This document shows, in pieces, positions 21,573 to 28,607 of a stretch of 32,598 nucleotides of DNA. The stretch lies in IMG/VR virus record IMGVR_UViG_3300031707_004040, positions 1 to 32,598 of that record; one strand, written 5' to 3'. The notes under the pieces were generated by a model. The model worked only from the letters and a program-made list of their open reading frames with translations. It was not told the origin of the DNA and searched no databases. Source of the DNA: a virus. Both the position numbers and the translations under genes were made by a program. Every line of letters starts with the position of its first letter. Position 1 is the first letter of the stretch.

Positions 21573-22934
21573 CTACCCGGCCTTCCCGGCCGCGACCGCG
21601 CGACGATGGTCCTCAAGCGCCTCGCGGGTCGGAAAGGAAGGCCCGCGGCCATCGCGGTAAGTCATCGTCACGCTCGGTTTGATCTCGGTCGGTCCGGTCT
21701 GTACCTGCGTCTCCTGCGGTTCTGCCACTGGCGTCTCGTCCGGCTCCAGCAGTTCCACCAGCCCGCGCCGGAGCAGATTCCGTGCCTGGTCGGTTCGCAA
21801 CTCCACCACCTCACCCGTCTTGGCGATGCCCGCCAATCTGCGCAACGCCCGCACTCTCGCCATGCCCGTCTCCTTTATGCTCACCGGCAGGTCGCCCGGC
21901 CGGGGCTGCTCGCGCTCTCGCGCCCGCCACTCCTCGCCGATCCGCACCAACTCAGCCTCCAGCGCGTCCATCTGCGCGGTTAGCTCCAACTCACCTGATC
22001 GCTTGAGCGCCGCCGCCGAGACCTCTGTATAGGCGGCCTCATCGTCGAGCGCCCGAATCGCCTCGACCCACTGCTGCGGCTCGTAGCGGTCGGCGAAGAT
22101 GCCGGCCTCGCCCAGTGACTCCACCAGCCCAGGCGTCGGGTGTGCAATCGTCGGGATGCCGCTGGCCGCCGCCTCGATCCCGATGCGCCCGAAGCTCTCG
22201 GTCCAATACTTGCCGCCCGGGGCACCGAGGTCTTGGCTCGGCATCAGGATGATGCGCGCACGTCGGTATATCTCCCGCGGGTCAGTGCAGTGCTCCATGA
22301 TCTCTGCGTTCGGCGGCAGCGGATTGGGGACGATCTGCCCTCCCCAGCCACCCTTGACGCCGATGAAGTGGTGATCGGGCATCCGTCGCGCCAGATCCCA
22401 GAATAGGTTCCCGCCCTTCTCCACGCAGAGATTGACGAGCACGATGGCGTCGCCCGTCTCCTCGACCCGGTAGTCTGCGGGCTCGATGAACGGGTAGACG
22501 ACCAGCGCATTGTCGGAGCGGCCCTTCGCCTGCGCGGCCTTGCGCACCCATTCCGAGTTGTAGACGGCGAGTTGCACCCGCGCTGGCTTCGCCTTGAAGT
22601 ATTCGAGCTGGCCCTCGTCATGAATCAGGTGCACCAGCGGCTTCTCGTAGGCCCGACATAGCGCCATCGCCTCGGTCGTCGCCTCGCCCTGCGTGGCGAT
22701 GATGTCCGCTTCCTGGTAGCGTCGGCGCTTCGCTACCGGCAGCGGCGCCGAGTACACATCGGTGATGCCGAATTGGCGCGCCCCGTGGCTGCGCGTAGGC
22801 TTCAGTTTGCCCTTCTGCAGCATCAGGCCGACCGAGTGCCCGCGCCTGCGCATCTCCTCCAGCACCAGGCACATCGTCACCACGCCGCCGCCCCAGCCCC
22901 AGCCCAGGTGGTACATGTGACCGAGAATCCTCAC
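21573..22934 (-). CDS. GT4-family glycosyltransferase with C-terminal phage-type domain
   Basis: 453 aa from the GTG that overlaps the methyltransferase stop (GTGA), with AGGAGAG ideally placed. An N-terminal Rossmann half opens GHMYHLGWGWGGGVVTMCLVLEEMRRRGHSV, the glycine-rich acceptor-side loop of GT-B enzymes. The donor half has VVYPFIEPADY, IILMPSQD and an intact E-x7-E motif (E246, E254) in TESFGRIGIEAAASGIPTI. Residues about 367-410 (ARVRALRRLAGIAKTGEVVEL..DQARNLLRRGLVELL) resemble a small module seen in phage virion genes, and the tail has Pro/Glu/Thr-rich sequence. It should transfer a nucleotide-sugar residue to an acceptor; the appended domain suggests recruitment to the particle. 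Next to a methyltransferase and the repeat protein. Confidence 0.83.
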   Translation of the reverse strand: MRILGHMYHLGWGWGGGVVTMCLVLEEMRRRGHSVGLMLQKGKLKPTRSHGARQFGITDVYSAPLPVAKRRRYQEADIIATQGEATTEAMALCRAYEKPLVHLIHDEGQLEYFKAKPARVQLAVYNSEWVRKAAQAKGRSDNALVVYPFIEPADYRVEETGDAIVLVNLCVEKGGNLFWDLARRMPDHHFIGVKGGWGGQIVPNPLPPNAEIMEHCTDPREIYRRARIILMPSQDLGAPGGKYWTESFGRIGIEAAASGIPTIAHPTPGLVESLGEAGIFADRYEPQQWVEAIRALDDEAAYTEVSAAALKRSGELELTAQMDALEAELVRIGEEWRAREREQPRPGDLPVSIKETGMARVRALRRLAGIAKTGEVVELRTDQARNLLRRGLVELLEPDETPVAEPQETQVQTGPTEIKPSVTMTYRDGRGPSFPTREALEDHRRAVAAGKAG

Positions 22935-24112
22935 CGCACTCTCCTCACGATGGCGAGCCCGTACTGCAACTCGCAGGTGTACTCTCCCGTCGCCAGCAAC
23001 CTGTCCCGGATCGCCGCGTCCACGCCCCACTTGTCCGTGCCTGCGTCGTGGAAGACCATGATCCCATCCGGCTCGACCCGTCGCGCCCAGGCTCCGATGT
23101 CGCGACAGACCGCCTCATAGGAGAGCTCGGCGTCGAGAAACAGCAGCCCGATCGCCGGGTCGACGAACCGGGACGCCTCGACGCTATCTGCCTGCAGGGC
23201 GATGGCCTGACTGTTCAGCCCGAGGTGCCCCAGGTTCTCTGCCCAGGCGGTATGAGCGGCAGGGTCCGCGTACTGCCGCCATGGCGCCCGCTCCCACAGG
23301 TCGATGCTGTAGATGAGCGCATGCCCGCCCGCCTGCGCGCCCGCCGCTAGGTAGCAGGTCGACTTGCCCTTGTAGGCCCCGATCTCGACGATGGCGCGGT
23401 CGCTCGGGACCTGCGCGGCGAGTGCGGCCAGCACCATGCCCTCCTCGGGCAGAATCTCGCCGTGGACTTCACCGCAGCGTCGGCGGAGTTCATCGGACAG
23501 CAGCGGTTTCGCACGCTTGCGGAACCAGGCCGAGTAGGGCCGAACAAACGGCAACTCCTCCCACTCGCCGGTGGGCCGGATTGATTCCGCTATCACGCGG
23601 TCGATGCCCGGCCAGCCATCGTTTCGGGCGTCGTGCATCATCAGCAATCCGCCCGGCACGAGGTGGGGCGTCCATGCCTGAAAATCCGCCAGCACCTGCT
23701 CGTATTCGTGGCCCGCGTCGATCACCAGCAACCCGATGGGCTTCTCCCATGCGGCTGCGGCCGCGATGGTATCGGAACAGATGAGCGTTACGAGATGGCC
23801 CACCCCGAAGCGGTCGGCCCATGCCCTGGCCATGCTCTCGTTGTCCGGCGCGTCGTATTTGTCGCCCTGGCCGCTGGACTGCGAGCCGAACAGGTCAACG
23901 CCGAACACCGGGACGCCATGGGCGAAGTTCGAGCCGCAGGCGAGGCTCGTAACGCCCTGGCCGGCGAAGACGCCGAGCTCGACGATGGAGTTGGGCGGCT
24001 GGACCTCCATCGCATAGCGTAGCTTGCTCTCGCTCTCGGCCGCGGACGCGCCACCGATCGTCCCCAAAAACTTGAGCGCGTCCTGCACCTCGTCAGTCTC
24101 TACCGCCAGCAT
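22931..24112 (-). CDS. Tandem class I SAM-dependent methyltransferase
   Basis: 393 aa. Two similar halves. First half: SIVELGVFAGQGVTSLACG (motif I), then GLLVIDAGHEYEQVLADFQ and PGGLLMMHDA. Second half, from about residue 205: AIVEIGAYKGKSTCYLAAG, then GLLFLDAELSYEAVCRDIGA and PDGIMVFHDAG. Each has the Methyltransf_24-like order: motif I, D.....Y strand-loop, and an HDA motif. Both halves look intact, though DAGHEY becomes DAELSY in the second. The start is the ATG at 24112 with GGAGAG just upstream; a longer frame would begin inside a hairpin. The stop overlaps the GT4 gene start. Such families methylate sugars and small molecules or hydroxylate them in the cephalosporin hydroxylase group; the substrate here is unknown. 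Confidence 0.83.
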   Translation of the reverse strand: MLAVETDEVQDALKFLGTIGGASAAESESKLRYAMEVQPPNSIVELGVFAGQGVTSLACGSNFAHGVPVFGVDLFGSQSSGQGDKYDAPDNESMARAWADRFGVGHLVTLICSDTIAAAAAWEKPIGLLVIDAGHEYEQVLADFQAWTPHLVPGGLLMMHDARNDGWPGIDRVIAESIRPTGEWEELPFVRPYSAWFRKRAKPLLSDELRRRCGEVHGEILPEEGMVLAALAAQVPSDRAIVEIGAYKGKSTCYLAAGAQAGGHALIYSIDLWERAPWRQYADPAAHTAWAENLGHLGLNSQAIALQADSVEASRFVDPAIGLLFLDAELSYEAVCRDIGAWARRVEPDGIMVFHDAGTDKWGVDAAIRDRLLATGEYTCELQYGLAIVRRVR

Positions 24113-24139
24113 GATCTCTCCAGTCAACTTGCAATCTCC

Positions 24140-24176
24140 GGGGCCGGCGGGCAAAGGAGCAAATCCCGCCGGCCCC
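24140..24176 (-). other. Perfect 12-bp hairpin after the major capsid gene
   Basis: GGGGCCGGCGGG (24140-24151) and CCCGCCGGCCCC (24165-24176) are perfectly complementary, with a 13-base loop. It fills the gap between the capsid stop and the tandem methyltransferase. No T-tract follows, so it is a poor intrinsic terminator. It could protect the capsid mRNA 3' end or damp transcription into the accessory genes. Confidence 0.6.
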
Positions 24177-24209
24177 ACATGACCCCAGGATGCGAGTCGT
24201 TAGCTGTCG

Positions 24210-25520
24210 CTAGCTGCCCTCAGCCGTGAAAGTCCCCAGAACCATCGCCTCCGGCCGGTAGACGGTGAGCGCCAGGCGCTCCTCGGCCAGGATGGCGACG
24301 AGGTTCTTGGTGAAGAAGTCCGCGTGCTGATCGGAGATCCGCACCGTCGCGTCGTCGCGGGACCAGAGCGCGGCCGCCACGTCGAAGGCGCCGGTGGTGA
24401 ACGACCCCTCGTCCATCTTCGGGGTTGTCACGACCGGCAGCCCCCACAGCCGCCGCACGCCGGACTCCTGGACGCGCGCCCAGATGTACCGGCCGTCGAG
24501 GTCCTTGAGGAGCTCGATGTCCTCCCAGTCGTTCGGATGCAGCACGGTCCCCGAGGCCGAATACTCGGCGATCTCGACCAGGGTCATCGCCCGGCGGATC
24601 GCATCGGCCTTGTTGTCGTCCTCGCCCTGCGTGAGGAGTTGGATGTCCCCGTCCGTCAGCAGGCCTTCGAGGTGGCTCCCGCCGCCCGAGCCGTTGAGGA
24701 TCTCGTCATCCTCGGTGATCGCCAGCCCGTAAATCAGGCGGGAGTCGATGTACTGCTGGAGGGCGGGAGCGTCGGAGATGATCTGACGCGCCGCCGCGAG
24801 CCAGTGGGCGATGGTCTTCACCGTCACCGACTTGCTCTCGAAGGTGATCACGGTCTGCGCCTTGGCCGCCGGCGTCGCCTCGTCCTGAACGGCGGCGAGG
24901 TTGGTCCAGCCGCTCTCCCGAACGAACTCGACCGCGCCGACCGACGTGGTCATCACCGGGAACAGGTCCCGGACCCGCGGCTGCAGCATCGCCGGCCCGA
25001 TGATGCCCGGAACCCGCTGCACCGCGTAGAGGTAGCTGCCGACGCTGCCCAGGCTCGCGCCTGTCAGCTCGCCGGCCTTGCGCGAACGCGGGAAGAAGTT
25101 CTTCACCAGCACGATGCCCGAGGTGCTCTGCTGGCCGGGCTGGAAGGCCTTGTAGGCCTCCGACTCGACCACCACGGCGCCGATGGTCTTCGCCTCTTCC
25201 TCGCGTCCCTGCGGGAGCCGCTTGCTGGCGGCCTCCACCTCGTCCAGTCGCTTCGTCACGCCACCCATCGCCTCGACGACCTCGGCCAGTTTCTTCTCGG
25301 CCTCGTCGAGCGCGGTGCGCTGCTTCTTGACCTCTTCCTTGGCCTCGACCAGTTCGGCGATGCTCGCCGCCCCGGCCGTGACCTTGGTCTTCAACTCCTC
25401 GATGGCCGCCTCGGTCTTTTCGACCCGTTCGGTGGCGGCCTTGACCTCACCGACGCGCTTGTCGAAGCTGCTTTTGAGCGCCTCGATGCTCTCGCCGATG
25501 GTCTTCAGTTCGTCACCCAT
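24210..25520 (-). CDS. Major capsid protein, HK97 fold
   Basis: 436 aa from MGDELKTIG, preceded by AGAGAG; an earlier ATG at 25586 lies in the leader element. Residues 1-120 are a charged coiled coil (VKAATERVEKTEAAIEELKTKV, KKQRTALDEAEKKLAEVVEAM), the scaffolding-like delta domain that the prohead protease usually removes. From about 130 the HK97 fold follows: VRDLFPVMTTSVGAVEFVRE, ATPAAKAQTVITFESKSVTVKTIAHWLAAARQ, DDEILNGSGGGSHLEGLL, and the ending DFFTKNLVAILAEERLALTVYRPEA. This matches the Phage_capsid family (PF05065). The protease gene lies upstream with a structured 155-base leader between them. Confidence 0.95.
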   Translation of the reverse strand: MGDELKTIGESIEALKSSFDKRVGEVKAATERVEKTEAAIEELKTKVTAGAASIAELVEAKEEVKKQRTALDEAEKKLAEVVEAMGGVTKRLDEVEAASKRLPQGREEEAKTIGAVVVESEAYKAFQPGQQSTSGIVLVKNFFPRSRKAGELTGASLGSVGSYLYAVQRVPGIIGPAMLQPRVRDLFPVMTTSVGAVEFVRESGWTNLAAVQDEATPAAKAQTVITFESKSVTVKTIAHWLAAARQIISDAPALQQYIDSRLIYGLAITEDDEILNGSGGGSHLEGLLTDGDIQLLTQGEDDNKADAIRRAMTLVEIAEYSASGTVLHPNDWEDIELLKDLDGRYIWARVQESGVRRLWGLPVVTTPKMDEGSFTTGAFDVAAALWSRDDATVRISDQHADFFTKNLVAILAEERLALTVYRPEAMVLGTFTAEGS

Positions 25521-25559
25521 CTTGCGTCTCTCTTTCCGCCCCGTCATGGGGCAACTAGG

Positions 25560-25668
25560 GCCCGGCCAAAAGAGAAGCCTCCGCACTCTCTCGCGCGAGA
25601 ACGGAGGCTTGTGCTCTCTCGGTTCGGCGGGGATCAGCCGCCTAGGCCGGGCGCTTATCCGATTGTCA
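25560..25668 (-). promoter_or_regulatory. Structured intergenic element 2 (upstream of major capsid gene)
   Basis: On the minus strand: TGACAATCGGATAAGCG, then GCCCGGCC, a hairpin GGCGG...CCGCC (25626-25630 / 25638-25642), a long hairpin AAGCCTCCG / CGGAGGCTT (25575-25583 / 25602-25610) with a TCTCGCGCGAGA palindrome in its loop, TTCTCTTTTGG, then GGCCGGGC. The outer arms (25560-25567 and 25645-25652) are perfect 8-base complements enclosing both hairpins, as in element 1. Placement before the capsid gene suggests control of late structural expression, whether as terminator/antiterminator, processed leader or promoter (GGATAAG as a -10). Confidence 0.6.
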
Positions 25669-25676
25669 GATGCGAC

Positions 25677-26822
25677 TCAGCGGACTGACTGGGCGAACTC
25701 TTCGAGTTCCTCTCCGAGCTTCACCCGCTGCACAAATGCCGACAGGTCCGTCGCGATTGCCTTTACGGAGGGATCGAGGGCCTCCGCATCTCCATTCGGC
25801 GAGGGCGGGCCATCATGGCCCGGCGAAGCCTCCTGGAGAGCCTTGAGGGCGCCAATCAACTCGCTCAGGAATCGCTGGTCTGTCAACGCACGGCCACCAG
25901 TGATCTCATCCTGCATGGCCGCAAATCGCCTCAGTGCAAGGCCGTACTGGCCTGCCTTCACTCCGGTGATCGTGGCGAGCTCGTTCATCCCCCAGGTGAC
26001 GTAGCTGTTCTCCCAGAGTTGCACCTGGTCGAGGTGGCGGATGCCCTCCTCTTCATCGACGTGGTACTTCAGCGTATTGTAGCCGATGCTGCAGTCGGTG
26101 ATCACCTTGTCGTCAATCAGCACCATCACATCATCGCCAAGCCGCGTCCGACTGATCTTCGACGCGATGAACAGGCCCTTAGAATCCTCGTGCATCTCCA
26201 CTGGCTTGCCGATGACGCCGTACCTGGTATCGTGCTGGTAGCAGGTCTTGACGCGGTGACCGAATGAATCGAGTTCCTCCTCGAAGGCCCCGCGCTCGAT
26301 CACGTCACCGCCGTCATCAACGTTGCCGAAGACGGCGGTGTAGCACTCCACGATCCGCCGCTCCGAGTCCACCTTGAACTCCGCAGGGAACGACTTGTAT
26401 TCGAGTCCGCCCGGGCCCTCAGCGGCCTTGCTCTTCCACGGTGGCTGCATCGTCTCGTCCTCCCACTCCCGCCTCATCTTAGCGTAGTAACGCGCAATGT
26501 GGGCCTTGACTGCTGGCACATCCGACTCTGGTATGTCCACCCCGCCCCGCGCACCCTGGATGGCGGCCGCGCAGGCGAAGACAGCGCGAGGGACCGCTAC
26601 CAGCGAGCCCTCGATGATGTCCGCAAACTGCAGCTTGAACGCCCCGAACGTGTCCGCTGCCTCGCTATCGAACCAGAAGAAGGCGCGGCGGTACTTCGCG
26701 TTCGGCTTCTCGTCCGCGCCAGCCCAGGCGCGCACCCGCTTGTCGGCGGCCGCACGGTCCCACGATCGCTCGCGCGGGCCTAACTTCAGATCCCCAAACG
26801 TCGTCGCACCCTTCTCATCCAT
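25677..26822 (-). CDS. Prohead maturation protease (HK97 family) with N-terminal extension
   Basis: 381 aa from MDEKGATTFG, one base after the methyltransferase stop. The protease domain (about 140-300, PF04586) has VECYTAVFGNVDDGGDVIERGAF, catalytic His197 in CYQHDTR and Ser245 in ITDCSIGYNT, with WENSYVTWGMNELA following. Residues 1-125 are an extra domain (SWDRAAADKRVRAWAG, KYRRAFFWFDSE, FADIIEGSLVAVPRAVFACAAAIQGARGGVDIP), also seen attached to some phage proteases. The C-terminus is an acidic helix. The enzyme trims the capsid delta domain before expansion. Position between portal-region and capsid genes is classical, except for two inserted sugar-related genes. Confidence 0.9.
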   Translation of the reverse strand: MDEKGATTFGDLKLGPRERSWDRAAADKRVRAWAGADEKPNAKYRRAFFWFDSEAADTFGAFKLQFADIIEGSLVAVPRAVFACAAAIQGARGGVDIPESDVPAVKAHIARYYAKMRREWEDETMQPPWKSKAAEGPGGLEYKSFPAEFKVDSERRIVECYTAVFGNVDDGGDVIERGAFEEELDSFGHRVKTCYQHDTRYGVIGKPVEMHEDSKGLFIASKISRTRLGDDVMVLIDDKVITDCSIGYNTLKYHVDEEEGIRHLDQVQLWENSYVTWGMNELATITGVKAGQYGLALRRFAAMQDEITGGRALTDQRFLSELIGALKALQEASPGHDGPPSPNGDAEALDPSVKAIATDLSAFVQRVKLGEELEEFAQSVR

Positions 26823-26823
26823 A

Positions 26824-27420
26824 TCAGTCTCCCGTCTGCTGCGAATTGGGCTGCAAGCGAGACGCCAGACACAGTGATCCGAGCGCACCATGGAAACCGC
26901 GGGCGCGCAGCACCAGTTCCCATCCTGCACTCGCCGGGAACGCACGCTCCCACATCTCCAGCCACGTCTGTTCGCTCAGCGCGCAGGTGTGGTAGGGGCT
27001 GGCGTCCAGGTTGATCTCGCAGAACACCAGGTAGCGGCTCACCCGCTCCATCTCGCGCAGGATGCGCTCGGCCTTCTCTGCGTCGGGCATATGCTCTAGC
27101 AGGTGGAAGCCGGTCACGAGGTCGAACGACCTCATCCACTCCGCAGGAAGCCGTGAAACGTCGCCTTCAATGTATCGCTCGGGACACAGCAGCCGGGTGT
27201 GCTTCTCCTTGCGCATCCAGTCCATGCCGCGAGCATCCACGCCGGCTGCGCAGAGCGTCGTGGCGAAGCGGTTGTTGCCGCAGCCCAGGTCGAGCGCGGT
27301 GGCGAGTTTCCGCCCGCGGGCGAGCCACTGGCAGACGCCAACCCATATGTCGCCGCGGTTCACCACGAAGTAGTAGTGATCGGGCAGCAGCTTCTCGTAC
27401 TCTTCGGGTCGCTGCAACAC
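26824..27420 (-). CDS. Class I SAM-dependent methyltransferase
   Basis: 198 aa. I start it at the GTG sharing a base with the upstream TAG (TAGTG), with GGGAGAG 4-6 bases before; the longer frame is Arg-rich shadow of the neighbour. It has ATALDLGCGNNRFATTL (motif I, about residues 40-57), RGMDW (motif II), and FDLVTGFHLLEHMPD (motif III-IV region), then YLVFCEINLD. This is the Methyltransf_11/23-type layout, common for enzymes acting on sugars, lipids or small metabolites. The stop is one base from the protease start. It pairs with the capsule-type transferase upstream, so a glycan substrate is a reasonable guess. Confidence 0.83.
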   Translation of the reverse strand: MLQRPEEYEKLLPDHYYFVVNRGDIWVGVCQWLARGRKLATALDLGCGNNRFATTLCAAGVDARGMDWMRKEKHTRLLCPERYIEGDVSRLPAEWMRSFDLVTGFHLLEHMPDAEKAERILREMERVSRYLVFCEINLDASPYHTCALSEQTWLEMWERAFPASAGWELVLRARGFHGALGSLCLASRLQPNSQQTGD

Positions 27421-28607
27421 TAGCTCTCTCCCAGCAGGCGCCGCCACTTGCTCAGCAGCCGAGCCGGCGCGTCTGCCCACAGCTCGCCGCCCCAGAAGCT
27501 GGCGCTGCTCCATCCCGGCAGCCACGCGCCCTCGGGCGTCAGGTACTGGACCATGCGGGCAACGTGCTCGCACACCGCAGTGCGCTCATCCTCGGTCTGG
27601 GGGGCCGCGTCTTCCTCGCCCCATTCGTCTCCCGCCCGCCTGTCGCGGGTGAAGCCGCGGCCTGAATGCGGACCCTCACCGAATGAGTAGGCGGGGCGAC
27701 CCGCCATCGCCGCCTCCAGCAGAACGTTCGAGTTGATCGCCGCCACCGCGCCGACCAGTGGAAACAGCCCGTGCAGGTTCTCATTCGCGCCGAGCCACAT
27801 CCCGCCCTTGGCCTCGATCTCGAGCCGACAGTGCTCGCGGCGTTTCGCGAATGCAGGCTCCCACTCGACCCGCGCGGCGACCGGATGGCGCTTGACCAGC
27901 ACCGGCCCCGGCCACTTGAGGCAGTGCCGGATGAAGTCGCGCTGGCTCTCGTGCTCGACGCGGTGATAGACCGAGGCCCCGTCCGTCTCCAACTGCATCG
28001 CCACCAGCAGGGTTCCCCCGCGCCGGCAGAACCGCTTCACCGAATCCGCAGGCTCCGCACCCTGCGCGTGCTTGGAGAGTCCGAGGCGCCGCCATTTCTC
28101 GATGACGCTGGCGCCTGCCTCGGCCTCCACCCGCAGGTGGTCGATTCGGTCCCAATCGCTACGCCCGACCACGTAGCCGCCCACCGGGTCGAAGATACGC
28201 GTCCGCGGCAGCCAACCGTGCTCGACGTGCATAATCGGAATGCTGCGCTCTCGCGCTAGCATCGCCCACGCGTTCTGGTCGGCGTTCCCGCAGTTCCACA
28301 ACAGGATCGCCGCGGGCTTGCGCTTGTCCAGGCACCGGCGAGCGCCCGACCACAGCCGGGCGACGTTCTCCAGGATCAGCCTGCGGTCCGCGCCGCTGAT
28401 CGACTGCCGACGCAGTTCCTTCGGCGCTAGCTCTGCCAGCACCGCCAGGTCCTCGGTCTCGGGGCGAGCATGGCGCCAGTCAACGAAGGCCAACTCCGGC
28501 GGATGAGCGGCGGCTATCGGTGCCGGCACTTGGGCCAGCCAGCCCGCCGCTGTCTCCGACGAGGGAGGCGCTGTGGCATGGTAGTCAACCGGAATAATGA
28601 TGCTCAC
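27420..28607 (-). CDS. Capsule-polysaccharide-type glycosyltransferase (KpsC/KpsS-like)
   Basis: 395 aa from a GTG overlapping the portal stop (GTGA), with GGAGGGGG upstream. Features shared with the Capsule_synth (PF05159) Kdo-transferase-like fold: AAILLWNCGNADQNAWAMLARERSI-type strand-helix (about 99-123), MHVEHGWLPR (126-135) at the position of the family's acidic-His-Gly motif, VLVKRHP (236-242), and AAINSNVLLEAAMAGRPAYSFG (289-310), the late S..L.EA...G.P signature. KpsC/KpsS link Kdo to phosphatidylglycerol in group 2 capsules. Here the acceptor is unknown, and a virion or host-surface glycan is possible. Similarity is moderate; a more distant GT-B relative cannot be excluded. Confidence 0.65.
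   Translation of the reverse strand: MSIIIPVDYHATAPPSSETAAGWLAQVPAPIAAAHPPELAFVDWRHARPETEDLAVLAELAPKELRRQSISGADRRLILENVARLWSGARRCLDKRKPAAILLWNCGNADQNAWAMLARERSIPIMHVEHGWLPRTRIFDPVGGYVVGRSDWDRIDHLRVEAEAGASVIEKWRRLGLSKHAQGAEPADSVKRFCRRGGTLLVAMQLETDGASVYHRVEHESQRDFIRHCLKWPGPVLVKRHPVAARVEWEPAFAKRREHCRLEIEAKGGMWLGANENLHGLFPLVGAVAAINSNVLLEAAMAGRPAYSFGEGPHSGRGFTRDRRAGDEWGEEDAAPQTEDERTAVCEHVARMVQYLTPEGAWLPGWSSASFWGGELWADAPARLLSKWRRLLGES

Noticed and set aside
20144-21660. Long plus-strand open frames across the tandem-repeat gene
   Set aside because: They mirror the repeats on the other strand. The minus-strand reading has a recognisable N-terminal domain and links into the operon, whereas the plus frames have no ribosome site.
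24324-25688. Long plus-strand open frame of 454 codons across the capsid gene
   Set aside because: It is the complement of the capsid gene's coding frame in high-G+C DNA, lacks a ribosome site, and its translation is Arg/Leu/Asp-rich without motifs.
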